From Candidatus Omnitrophota bacterium (GTDB lineage Bacteria > Hinthialibacterota > Hinthialibacteria > Hinthialibacterales > JAKPRU01): 64,000 nt of DNA. Shown one piece after another: positions 54,894 to 63,284 of the stretch (its first letter is position 1; every line of letters begins with the position of its first letter). Under the pieces are notes generated by a model, which worked only from the letters and a program-made list of their open reading frames with translations, did not search any database and was not told where the DNA came from. The stretch is taken from positions 1-64,000 of the forward strand of contig JAKQSI010000042.1 of NCBI GenBank assembly GCA_029570205.1. The letters are read 5' to 3'. The translations under genes were made by a program, and so were the position numbers.

Positions 54894-55460
54894 ATGTTGA
54901 TCGTTATCGACAATTACGATTCCTTCACATTCAATCTTTATCAATACCTGGGCGAGTTGGGGGCGCAAATGGAGGTTTACCGCAACGACAAAATCACGGT
55001 CAATGAAGTCCTGCAACGCAAGCCGAACGGGATTGTCATCTCACCGGGTCCGGGAACCCCCGACGAAGGCGGCATTTCGCTGGAACTGATCGAGCGGGCA
55101 AGCGGCAAGATCCCCATCCTCGGCGTCTGCCTGGGACATCAATGTATCGGCCAACAGTTCGGCGGCACGGTTCGTCGAGCCGACCGTATCATGCACGGGA
55201 AAACATCCCTGATTAAGCACAACAAGGAGAATATCTTCGAGGGGCTGGACAATCCGTTTGTCGCCACCCGGTATCATTCCCTTATTGTAGACCGTGACAG
55301 CCTGCCGGATTGCCTGGAGATTACGGCGGAGACGGATGAGAAGGAAATCATGGGTCTGCGGCACAAAGAACATCCGACTTTCGGCGTGCAGTTCCACCCG
55401 GAATCTATTCTGACCAAAGAGGGAAAGAAGCTGCTCGGCAACTTCCTGAAAATGCTTTGA
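54894..55460 (+). CDS. trpG: Anthranilate synthase component II, glutamine amidotransferase
   Basis: 188 residues, class I glutamine amidotransferase: [36 protein letters not shown], nucleophile C79 in [17 protein letters not shown], and H168/E170 in [10 protein letters not shown]. It supplies ammonia to TrpE. As in many bacteria it might also serve aminodeoxychorismate synthase (PabA role). Directly downstream of trpE. No trpD/C/F/B/A genes follow, so the pathway is split in this genome. Confidence 0.95.
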   Translation: MLIVIDNYDSFTFNLYQYLGELGAQMEVYRNDKITVNEVLQRKPNGIVISPGPGTPDEGGISLELIERASGKIPILGVCLGHQCIGQQFGGTVRRADRIMHGKTSLIKHNKENIFEGLDNPFVATRYHSLIVDRDSLPDCLEITAETDEKEIMGLRHKEHPTFGVQFHPESILTKEGKKLLGNFLKML

Positions 55461-55647
55461 TCAACGAATGCAGGGAAGGTGGAATCCGGCGGAAACAAGC
55501 AGGGTAGCGATATCAAAACCCTCACCCCACCCCTCTCCCGGAGGAAGAGCGGGGATCTGCGGGTCCTTGAATGGGCAATCCCGTGGGCTTAAACTACGGT
55601 TTACAACGGCTGGGTAATTCCATTGTACCCAGGAGGGGGTAAACATT

Positions 55648-56697
55648 ATGCCAAAGCGTCAATCACTTTGGAAGCGCGAAACACAATGCCTGGTTTGCGA
55701 ACACAAAATGAACAATTACCAGGCTATGGCGAAAAGCCAATCCATCGAATATGACAAGTGGCTCGTCGGTCACTCGCACGGCCTCGGCGACTACGACGAC
55801 TATCCTTCTACTCTAAAAACTACCGTATGCCCGAATTGCCTGACCGCCTCGAATGAATACAGTTTTGGCGTGGATAACTACAAGTATTTCACCCGGAACA
55901 TGCGTAAGAACGGCGAGCTGGTCGAGATGTTCAAGGAGACGGAACAGGGACGGTTCAAAGCGCTTACCCGGGAATTCGCCTCCCTGGAGGATGCGTGCGC
56001 GATCCTCGACCAGGAAAAGGGAAAGCCGGCCAATATGCGCTGTCGCGCAACCCTGGAAAAGGTGTGGAGAGAGCGGGACAAATACGGGGAGCGCTTTTTC
56101 ACCATGTTGCTCTCTGAACCCCGGGATTATGCCACCGCGCTGGTCTGTTTCGCGCTGGACCGGCACTGCCAGATGCTTCGCCTGGGATATGAAAAGGACA
56201 TCCAATACGACGCGAACAATCCGGAGGATGTCCATCAAAAAATAAAGGAATTTTTTGAGGGAACCAGGCTGGAGATGAAATCCGCCGAAACGCGCCTGTT
56301 CTACATTGCTGCCAATTATCAACAATGTATTCAATTCATCGACGAGATGCTGGAACACATCCCGCCACAGAATCATGAGAAATATGAGGAACGAAAGAAG
56401 CTCTATGCCCAGGAGGCGTTCGACTTCTATCGCTACAGTTATGCCAATGAAGACATGACCGCCATTCCTCTTGAATTCAAGGAAGGCGGGATAGGCTATT
56501 TGCTGTGCCTGTTCTATCGGGAGAGAGGGGAGATGGAGGAGGCCGCCAAGAACCTGCGGATTGCAAAGCGGTACGCGGATAATACGCTCAAGAAGATTTC
56601 CACGACCAACCAGCAGAATTTTATCAACTGGGTGGACGACCTGTGCAAGGAACTACTGGCTCCGGAGAGAGAGGGAGCGCAGCCGGCACAGGCGTGA
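55648..56697 (+). CDS. DUF2225 protein
   Basis: 349 residues, AGGAGGGGG before the ATG. The N-terminal third matches DUF2225: a C-x-x-C pair in TQCLVCEHKMNNYQAMAKSQ, DKWLVGHSHGLGDYDDYPST and a second pair in VCPNCLTASNEYSFG, forming a likely zinc ribbon. The C-terminal two thirds are helical and repeat-like (LFYIAANYQQCIQFIDEMLE, YLLCLFYRERGEMEEAAKNL). Family function unknown. No signal peptide. No obvious partner. Confidence 0.88.
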   Translation: MPKRQSLWKRETQCLVCEHKMNNYQAMAKSQSIEYDKWLVGHSHGLGDYDDYPSTLKTTVCPNCLTASNEYSFGVDNYKYFTRNMRKNGELVEMFKETEQGRFKALTREFASLEDACAILDQEKGKPANMRCRATLEKVWRERDKYGERFFTMLLSEPRDYATALVCFALDRHCQMLRLGYEKDIQYDANNPEDVHQKIKEFFEGTRLEMKSAETRLFYIAANYQQCIQFIDEMLEHIPPQNHEKYEERKKLYAQEAFDFYRYSYANEDMTAIPLEFKEGGIGYLLCLFYRERGEMEEAAKNLRIAKRYADNTLKKISTTNQQNFINWVDDLCKELLAPEREGAQPAQA

Positions 56698-56898
56698 AAT
56701 GCGCCGGATTTTTTCAGTTTTCGAGAGCATACACAGCCGTGGGTTCACATTCGCAGCTGTTTTTGTTGTGCGGGAAGGACAGCGGATGGGAGTGCCTGCT
56801 CTTTCCCTCATCCCAACCGGGAGGGTGGCGGGAGGTGCAAAATGGCGGGTGTCTATGTATCCTTCTTATCAGAATCGAGACAAAAGTGAGGCATTCCC

Positions 56899-58386
56899 AT
56901 GATAACACGCAGAAACGTTCGCCTGATAGGAGTTGCAATCATGACCGCATCCTGGATCGTATCGGGTTGTTCCTCAAGCAATGGAGCGCGAGACCGCGCA
57001 GCGGTGTTTGCGGGGTCCTGGTACTCCGGCACGGAAAAAGAACTGATGGCAGAGGTGGATGGATACTTGGCACAGGCCTCCCTGGTCGGCGCAACAGACC
57101 AGCCGCGCCCGGTTGCGCTGATCGCTCCCCACGCGGGATATCGGGCCGCCGGAACGGTCACCGGATACGCATATAAGGCCGTCCAGGGTATCCCTTACGA
57201 GCGGGTTGTGGTTCTGGCCCTCTCGCACGGGTATCCCTTTCAAGGTGTTTCAATTGACGATGTGGATTCGTACACAACCCCCCTGGGAACTGTTCCGCTG
57301 GATATCGAGACCTGCAAGAAGCTCCGCGAGCATCCGCTGGTGCGGTATGTCCCGGAGGCCAATGCACAGGAGCATTCGCTGGAGATACAAATCCCCTTCC
57401 TGCAACGCGCCTTGGGCCATTTCAAATTGATCCCCATCACGGTCGGCGATATGAAAGACGCCGAATTTAAAGAGGTTGCAAATCTTCTCAAACCCCTGGC
57501 GGATGAGAAAACACTCTTTGTGGCCAGTTCGGATTTCACCCATTTCGGGCCAAGGTTCCAGTACATGCCGTTTCGGGACAATTTCCAGAAAAATATCGCC
57601 CTTCTGGACAAATCCGCCGTCAACGCCATTATTCACCTGGATGTCGAAGGATTCAATCGGGTTCTGGAGGAGACGCAAGCTACGATCTGCGGACGGAATC
57701 CGATTCGCCTGCTGCTCATGTCCCTTCCGGCGAATAGCGAAGGCTGCCTGGTAAAGTACGACACCTCCGGGCGGATTTTCGGCGATCCGAGCAACAGTGT
57801 GAGTTACGCCGCCATTGTGTTCCGTGCCTATCCCGATTATTTGAATGAAACGGAACAGAAAACTCTGCTGAAATTCGCTCGCGACACCATCGCCGCGTAT
57901 TTGAAAGGACAGCCTCTGCCGAAGATCCCGCCCGAGCAACTCACCGAGCGACTGAGAAAACCGAGCGGGGCATTTGTGACCATCCATGTTAAAGAACCGT
58001 ATCAGCTGCGAGGATGTATCGGGTCGGTTTACGCAAGCCGTCCGCTTTATGAAGACGTTCAGGAGAACGCCATCAATGCCAGCACACGCGACCCGCGATT
58101 CCGCCCGATGACCCCGGATGAACTGGATAATGTACAGATTGAGATCTCCGTGCTGTCGGAGATGAAAACGGTAAACAGCTATAAGGACATTGTGCTTGGA
58201 ACGCACGGAATTGTGCTGAAAAAAGGGATGAACCGCGCGCTGTTTCTGCCGCAGGTTCCCTGGGAGGTCGGCTGGGAAATCGAAGAGACGCTTTCCCACC
58301 TGTCACAGAAAGCGGGATTGAGCGCGGATGCCTGGAAAGAAGGAGCCACATTCGAGGTGTTCACGGCGCAGGTGTTTCACGAGTGA
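56899..58386 (+). CDS. Lipoprotein with fused MEMO and AMMECR1 domains
   Basis: 495 residues. An N-terminal lipoprotein signal ends with lipobox VSGC (Cys24). Residues about 30-300 are a MEMO-family domain (AmmeMemoRadiSam system protein B; extradiol dioxygenase-like fold): FAGSWYSGTEKEL, VALIAPHAGYRAAG, VVVLALSHGYPF, EHSLEIQIPFLQRALGHFKL, VASSDFTHFGPRF and ATICGRNPIRLL, with the expected His, Asp, His and Cys metal-site residues. Residues about 320-495 are an AMMECR1 domain (FVTIHVKEPYQLRGCIGSVY, INASTRDPRFRPMTPDELDN, GTHGIVLKKGMNRALFLPQV). In many genomes A, B and a radical SAM gene are separate and cytosolic. Here A and B are one exported protein. Confidence 0.9.
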   Translation: MITRRNVRLIGVAIMTASWIVSGCSSSNGARDRAAVFAGSWYSGTEKELMAEVDGYLAQASLVGATDQPRPVALIAPHAGYRAAGTVTGYAYKAVQGIPYERVVVLALSHGYPFQGVSIDDVDSYTTPLGTVPLDIETCKKLREHPLVRYVPEANAQEHSLEIQIPFLQRALGHFKLIPITVGDMKDAEFKEVANLLKPLADEKTLFVASSDFTHFGPRFQYMPFRDNFQKNIALLDKSAVNAIIHLDVEGFNRVLEETQATICGRNPIRLLLMSLPANSEGCLVKYDTSGRIFGDPSNSVSYAAIVFRAYPDYLNETEQKTLLKFARDTIAAYLKGQPLPKIPPEQLTERLRKPSGAFVTIHVKEPYQLRGCIGSVYASRPLYEDVQENAINASTRDPRFRPMTPDELDNVQIEISVLSEMKTVNSYKDIVLGTHGIVLKKGMNRALFLPQVPWEVGWEIEETLSHLSQKAGLSADAWKEGATFEVFTAQVFHE

Positions 58387-58500
58387 GGTTGAGTGCAAAA
58401 GATTCAACCCCTTGATGTCTCCCCCAATCTTGGGAGAAAAGGCTTGGCCGTTTCGCTCCCCGACATTGGAGAGGACAGGGCGTGAGCAATTCCTGAAGAA

Positions 58501-59019
58501 TTACAGCAACGCTTCGATGATGGTCCTTACGAATGTCGGGAGATCCTCCGGTCTGCGGGCCGTGATCAGTTTGCCGTCTTTGACCGTTTCCCGATCCACC
58601 CACTGCGCACCGGCGGCGACCATGTCATCCTTGATGGCAAAGAAGGAGGTCGCTGTTTTCCCGTGAAGGATATCGGCGGAAACCAGCATCCATCCGCCAT
58701 GGCAAATGGCGGCCACTACCCCGCCATCGCTATGGACCTTGCGGACGAGTTTTGCCATATTCGGATCGCGTCGCAGGAAATCCGGCGCCCATCCGCCCGG
58801 AATGATTACCGCATCGAACTTCTTGCGCAATGCCGCGAACGAGGAAAGGTTGCTTGTGATCGGATATCCGTGCTTGCTGCGATAAACCTGCCCCGCTTTC
58901 GGCGCCACAAGGCTGATCTGTGCGCCTTCCTCGGTCAGTCGGAAATAGGGATACCAGACTTCCTGGTCCTGGTAGTCCTGTTCCACAAGAATGGCGATTT
59001 TTTTACGCCTGAGCGACAT
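58501..59019 (-). CDS. DJ-1/PfpI family protein
   Basis: 172 residues of the PfpI/DJ-1 superfamily: KKIAILVEQDYQDQEVWYPY (with the conserved Glu), FDAVIIPGGWAPDFLRRDPN, VRKVHSDGGVVAAICHGGW (nucleophile C106 followed by H107), and ITARRPEDLPTF. Members act as glyoxalases, deglycase-like or protein repair enzymes, or proteases. Convergent with the MEMO-AMMECR1 gene; downstream of the coiled-coil gene on the same strand. Confidence 0.92.
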   Translation of the reverse strand: MSLRRKKIAILVEQDYQDQEVWYPYFRLTEEGAQISLVAPKAGQVYRSKHGYPITSNLSSFAALRKKFDAVIIPGGWAPDFLRRDPNMAKLVRKVHSDGGVVAAICHGGWMLVSADILHGKTATSFFAIKDDMVAAGAQWVDRETVKDGKLITARRPEDLPTFVRTIIEALL

Positions 59020-59059
59020 GATTGCCCTCCCGGTGAATTCGTGGATTTATCGGTCTGTC

Positions 59060-59494
59060 TCAAAGCCGTTTGAGAATATCGGCAACTTGCTCTTTCAGGA
59101 ATGTGATATCGTCCTCGATGCGATCCAGTTTCTTGGAGGTCTCTTCCATATAGTCCATGATCCGTTCCAGGCGCGCATCGGTATCCTGGGGTTGGTTGGA
59201 CCGTGACTCTTCTTCCGGTTCCTCGGTTTTTTTCTGTCGGAACCGATAGAAAAGGCTTTTGGCTTCCTCTCGTGTGAATCCATCCTTATTTCGAACCATG
59301 AACGAGAAGCGCTGCGGTGCGAGTGTTTCCGCTGTGGCGGTCATACCCGCCCGAATCCTTCGAACCCTTTTCTCCATAACCCCCAGGAACAGCTCCAGAA
59401 ATTCGGCTCGAGTTCTCAGTTCTCCAAATCCGACACCATCCGGAACGGAAGCGAACTGCAAAGCCGGGATCAGTTGTCCGCAGGATTCTTCCAT
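59060..59494 (-). CDS. Small coiled-coil protein of unknown function
   Basis: 144 residues. I do not recognise it. The N-terminus (ALQFASVPDGVGFGELRTRA, EFLELFLGVMEKRVRRIRAG) could be a small helical domain. NKDGFTREEAKSLFYRFRQK follows, then an acidic disordered linker (TEEPEEESRSNQPQDTD), then a clear C-terminal coiled coil (ARLERIMDYMEETSKKLDRI, EDDITFLKEQVADILKRL). The overall shape is that of a phasin or scaffold-like protein. No signal peptide. It sits between a TPR lipoprotein and a PfpI protein, all on the minus strand, so the three could form an operon. Confidence 0.6.
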   Translation of the reverse strand: MEESCGQLIPALQFASVPDGVGFGELRTRAEFLELFLGVMEKRVRRIRAGMTATAETLAPQRFSFMVRNKDGFTREEAKSLFYRFRQKKTEEPEEESRSNQPQDTDARLERIMDYMEETSKKLDRIEDDITFLKEQVADILKRL

Positions 59495-59534
59495 GATGTG
59501 TCTCCTTCACCGCGTGTGTCCGGATCGAACCCTG

Positions 59535-60506
59535 TCAATAAAGCGCGCGTTCCAGGGCACGGATTTGTTTGCGGGCTGACTCCGCCCAGCTGCTGCTGGA
59601 ATCGCGCTGCAGGTAGATTCGATAGTTCTTAAGCGCTTCCTCCCACTTCCCCCGTTTCTCCAGCAGAACGGCCAGATTGTAGTACGAGTCGGTGTGATCG
59701 CCGACTCGAATGGCCTCCTGGTAGGCGGCCATGGCATCCTCAACCCGTCCCATGCTTTCATAAGTCACCCCCAGGTTGTTGTATGCACCCGCGAGACCGG
59801 GATTCAGGTCCAGCGCCTGACGGTATTCGAAGTGCGCCCGTTCCAGGTCTCCCTGTTTCAAATAGAGATTCCCGAGGTAATAATGGAACTTCGCATGTTT
59901 CGGGGCGATTTCGATACAGGCTTTGTGGGCTTCGATAGCCTCTTTCAAATTATTTTCATCGAGCGCCTTCTGAGCGCGCGCCATCAGTGCATCGATTTCT
60001 TTCTGCTGCTCCGGTGTGAGAGGCGGTTCCTGAACAGCGGGAGCAGCAGCGGGCGTGGCCGCCGGTTGGGGGGCCTCCCGCTTCACCTGCGCGGAAGGCA
60101 GATAAGGAAACGGCTGGTGCAATTCCTGTCTTCTCTCCGGCCGGCCCATCCGCTCCACAACCGTGATTTTCGCTTTCAGTTGTTCCTGTGCATCCCGCGC
60201 CTTGGCGTATTCCGGGTTTCCGGTGAGAGCCAGTTCGAGATGTTTCCCCGCTTCCTCAAATTGTCCCAAATCCATCAACACATACGCCAGACGGAGATGG
60301 ACAATCGGCCGCGGACTGACCGCCAGGGATCGTCGATACGAGCTCGCCGCCGCCTCCAGATTCCCTGCCTCACGGGCCTTCTCTCCCGCGTAATAAAGAT
60401 CAAGTGCGTATTTGACCTGTTCCTTGAAATCCGGGCCTTTCTTGCCGCACCCGATCCCTGCAAACAGAATCCACACCGTCAGAACCAATGTTCCGTATTG
60501 TCTCAT
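59535..60506 (-). CDS. TPR lipoprotein
   Basis: 323 residues from the ATG at 60506 (AAAGGATG upstream). The signal peptide ends in a lipobox with Cys20 (WILFAGIGC). Two blocks of tetratricopeptide repeats follow, separated by a Pro/Ala linker (PAATPAAAPAVQEPPL): AGNLEAAASSYRRSLAVSPR, HLRLAYVLMDLGQFEEAGKH, then HKACIEIAPKHAKFHYYLGN, LYLKQGDLERAHFEYRQALD, NNLGVTYESMGRVEDAMAAY and YNLAVLLEKRGKWEEALKNY. It is likely an envelope scaffold. Function unknown beyond that. Confidence 0.88.
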   Translation of the reverse strand: MRQYGTLVLTVWILFAGIGCGKKGPDFKEQVKYALDLYYAGEKAREAGNLEAAASSYRRSLAVSPRPIVHLRLAYVLMDLGQFEEAGKHLELALTGNPEYAKARDAQEQLKAKITVVERMGRPERRQELHQPFPYLPSAQVKREAPQPAATPAAAPAVQEPPLTPEQQKEIDALMARAQKALDENNLKEAIEAHKACIEIAPKHAKFHYYLGNLYLKQGDLERAHFEYRQALDLNPGLAGAYNNLGVTYESMGRVEDAMAAYQEAIRVGDHTDSYYNLAVLLEKRGKWEEALKNYRIYLQRDSSSSWAESARKQIRALERALY

Positions 60507-60600
60507 AATCATCCTTTATCCGCCGGCGGCCAATATCGTGAATGCGATCATTCAACCATATTTCCCGCAAAACCGGCAGTCCTGTGGACTTGCGCCCGGA

Positions 60601-61710
60601 TCATCCGACAGGCGTTTCTCGAGGAAGATCTTTCTTTCGAATGTGTTCGTCCCAATACTGGATCCATTCGGCTCGATCCCGACGAACGACATTCCAGTCG
60701 ATGGGCATTTTGCGGAGCATGTCCCTGACATCCACGCCTCTCAGCCACTCCGGAAGCCGGTCTCCAAGGTCATCCCGCGTGGGAATCCGGTAATAGCCGT
60801 TTTTCGGATCGGCCAGATAGAGCTGCATATCGGCGCTCGTGACGAACTCGACAAACTCTTTGCCGGTCTCCAGGTGGGAACAGCCGCGAATCAGGGCCAC
60901 CCCCTCGGTCAGGACCGGTGTCCCGCTTTCCGGGATGACATAGCCGAGATTGTAATTATACCGATGTCGCTGCACGACCACATCCGGCAGGGTCCATATT
61001 GTGATGGCTGCCGGGTTGCCTTCGTTCAGTCGCGCAAATAAATGATCCGTGTTCTCCGTGTGAGCAAGAACATTGGACTCCAGATTCCGCAGCCATTCGT
61101 AGCCTGCATCGGGGTTACCGGAGCTGCCGGAGCGGGCTTGAATCAGCGCGGCAAATATCTGCCCCATAGCCTCGGTAATGACCGGGTCCTGGATCAGAAT
61201 GCGGCCTTTCCATTTCGGATTCAGCAGGTCCTCCCAGTCTCGTGGCGCTTCCCAGTCCGGGATGGCGGCCTTGTTGTATACAATGACAGCCGGCAAAACA
61301 AAGGTCCCCAGCCAATAGTAATCCGGGTCACGCAGGTCCAGGCTGAGATGAGCGGCAACTTCCGCTGCCGGGCATGGGTCCAGCAGGCCATCTGCTTTTG
61401 CTTCCATGAACATCAAAGAGGATCCGCCCCACCAGACATCACATCGCGGCTGGACTCGTTCTTCCTCGATTTGCCGGAGAATCGCGTGGGATGGAATACT
61501 GAAAGAGGTCGTCCGTATCCCAATCTCGTCATTTTGATGCTGCGCCTCAAACCGGTGTGCAATATCCTCCACGATCTCCAGCCCGTGCGGAGAATACACC
61601 ACCAGATGATGAAACCGCCTCGGCCCCTTCGAGCAACCGCACACAACCAGTCCGGTTCCGATCAGAACCGCCATGAACCGTTTCCACGTCCTGTTCGTTT
61701 CGGTACACAT
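60601..61710 (-). CDS. Solute-binding lipoprotein of iron-type ABC importers
   Basis: 369 residues with a lipoprotein signal (MAVLIGTGLVVCGC; Cys26). The rest matches extracellular solute-binding proteins of the Fe3+/thiamine cluster: LVVYSPHGLEIVEDIAHRFE, CDVWWGGSSLMFMEAKADGL, GTFVLPAVIVYNKAAIPDWE, PRDWEDLLNPKWKGRILIQD, NPAAITIWTLPDVVVQRHRY and VLTEGVALIRGCSHLETGKE. The usual iron-binding Tyr-Tyr pair is not certain, so the ligand may be iron, phosphonate, or another. No permease or ATPase gene is in the window. It is divergent from the NtrC-type regulator. Confidence 0.88.
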   Translation of the reverse strand: MCTETNRTWKRFMAVLIGTGLVVCGCSKGPRRFHHLVVYSPHGLEIVEDIAHRFEAQHQNDEIGIRTTSFSIPSHAILRQIEEERVQPRCDVWWGGSSLMFMEAKADGLLDPCPAAEVAAHLSLDLRDPDYYWLGTFVLPAVIVYNKAAIPDWEAPRDWEDLLNPKWKGRILIQDPVITEAMGQIFAALIQARSGSSGNPDAGYEWLRNLESNVLAHTENTDHLFARLNEGNPAAITIWTLPDVVVQRHRYNYNLGYVIPESGTPVLTEGVALIRGCSHLETGKEFVEFVTSADMQLYLADPKNGYYRIPTRDDLGDRLPEWLRGVDVRDMLRKMPIDWNVVRRDRAEWIQYWDEHIRKKDLPRETPVG

Positions 61711-61833
61711 GACACCGCCATTCTATCGGCTCACAATCCGCATGACAACGGTCTGTTTCTACCCGCCGTTTTTTTCGCAAGACAGGTTGCGTAGAGTAGA
61801 TAAGAAATGGCGGACAGGATGCAAGGCGGAATA

Positions 61834-63216
61834 ATGGACGAGACAATTACAGGTTCGGTGCTGGTTGTAGATGACGAAGCTGGAATGCGTCACATCCTCA
61901 ACAAGCTGCTTTCCGGGAAAGGATATAGCGTGTTCACGGCGGAATCCGCTCACGAGGCGCTGGAACTGGCCCGCAAAGACCACCCGGATATCGCGTTTCT
62001 GGATATCCGCATCCCGGACATGAACGGTCTGGAACTGCTGACCGCGCTCAAAAGCCAGGACCCCGACCTTGTGGTGATTATGATGACGGCGTTCGGCACG
62101 GTAGAGACGGCAGTGCAGGCAATCAAGTCCGGCGCGTATGAATACATCACCAAACCGTTCGAGAACGACAAGATACTGGTAATGGCGGCTAATGCCGTCG
62201 AACGTCGGCGACTGATCGACCGGACCCGTCGTCTGACCGAGGAGGTGCAGGATCGCCGGGCGTTCGAGGGATTGATCGGCCGCAGCAAATCCATGCAGGA
62301 ATTGTACGCGCTGATTAAGCGGGTAGCGGCAACCGAAAGCACGGTGCTGATTATGGGAGAGAGCGGTACCGGCAAAGAAGTTGTAGCCCGCGCCATTCAT
62401 GCGCAATCGCCCCGCGCAGACAAACGTTTTGTGCCGGTGAATTGCGGGGCGCTGCCGCGCGACCTGATCGAGAGCGAACTGTTCGGGCATGAGAAGGGAG
62501 CCTTTTCGGGCGCTCACCAGCGCCGGATCGGCCTGGTGGAGGCGGCGGATCGGGGAACTCTGTTTTTGGATGAGATTGCCGACCTGCCCGCGGATCTCCA
62601 GGTGAAAATCCTTCGCGTAATTGAGCAAAAGGAGATCCGCCGTGTGGGAAGTGTAACCGATATCAAAGTGGATGTGCGCCTTCTCTCCGCCACCAATCGC
62701 GACCTGGAGGCAGATGTGAAAAGCGGGAGATTCCGGGAAGACCTCTATTACCGACTTTCGATCGTGCCGATCCGTATCCCGCCGCTGCGGGAAAGAACAG
62801 AAGATATTCCGCTGTTGGCACAACATTTCATCGAGCAATTCAACAAGAAAATGAACCGTTCCGTATGCGGAACCACTCCGGCGGCGATGCGCTTGCTACG
62901 GGAGTATCCGTGGCCCGGCAATGTCCGCGAATTGGAAAACACAATTGAGCGTGCCCTCGTTCTTCGAGACCAGGGAGAAATCTGCGAGGAGGACCTGCCC
63001 ATCCAGCTCCGCCGACAGCCCCCGGAGGCTGTCAACGATACCTATTTGCTCGATCAGAGCGAGCTGACATTCCAGCAGGCGCGAGAAGCGTTTGAACGGT
63101 CCTACCTGGAATCCCTGCTCAAAGCCAACGACAACAACGTCACCCGTTCCGCAATGCTGGCGGGGCTGTCGCGGCGGCGGTTGCAGGAATTGATTAAGAA
63201 GTATGGGTTGAAGTAA
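61834..63216 (+). CDS. Sigma-54-dependent NtrC-type response regulator
   Basis: 460 residues from the ATG at 61834 (AAGGCGG upstream; another ATG at 61807). Receiver domain: DDE near residue 14, phospho-acceptor D57 in AFLDIRIPDMNG, K107 in YITKPFEND. AAA+ domain: Walker A GESGTGKE (175-182), the sigma-54 contact loop as GAFSGA (222-227, usual GAFTGA), and LFLDEIADLPADLQVKILRV. The C-terminal Fis-type helix-turn-helix ends AMLAGLSRRRLQELIKKYGL. No sensor kinase or clear sigma-54 promoter is in the window, so its target is unknown; the divergent solute-binding lipoprotein is a candidate. Confidence 0.93.
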   Translation: MDETITGSVLVVDDEAGMRHILNKLLSGKGYSVFTAESAHEALELARKDHPDIAFLDIRIPDMNGLELLTALKSQDPDLVVIMMTAFGTVETAVQAIKSGAYEYITKPFENDKILVMAANAVERRRLIDRTRRLTEEVQDRRAFEGLIGRSKSMQELYALIKRVAATESTVLIMGESGTGKEVVARAIHAQSPRADKRFVPVNCGALPRDLIESELFGHEKGAFSGAHQRRIGLVEAADRGTLFLDEIADLPADLQVKILRVIEQKEIRRVGSVTDIKVDVRLLSATNRDLEADVKSGRFREDLYYRLSIVPIRIPPLRERTEDIPLLAQHFIEQFNKKMNRSVCGTTPAAMRLLREYPWPGNVRELENTIERALVLRDQGEICEEDLPIQLRRQPPEAVNDTYLLDQSELTFQQAREAFERSYLESLLKANDNNVTRSAMLAGLSRRRLQELIKKYGLK

Positions 63217-63223
63217 ATATGTC

Positions 63224-63245
63224 GGGGCGACGCATGCGTCACCCC
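63224..63245. repeat. Palindromic element GGGGCGACGC/GCGTCACCCC
   Basis: GGGGCGACGCATGCGTCACCCC is a palindrome with a single mismatched pair. It lies between the convergent response regulator and methyltransferase genes and may act as a bidirectional terminator or as a repeat element similar in style to 21478-21500. Confidence 0.65.
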
Positions 63246-63284
63246 TACACCCATCCCCGCGAGCCATCCGATACCGGATAGCGT

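Noticed and set aside
53571-55016. Minus-strand 481-residue frame opposite trpE
   Set aside because: Antisense shadow of trpE, rich in His/Arg/Gln, with no recognisable domain.
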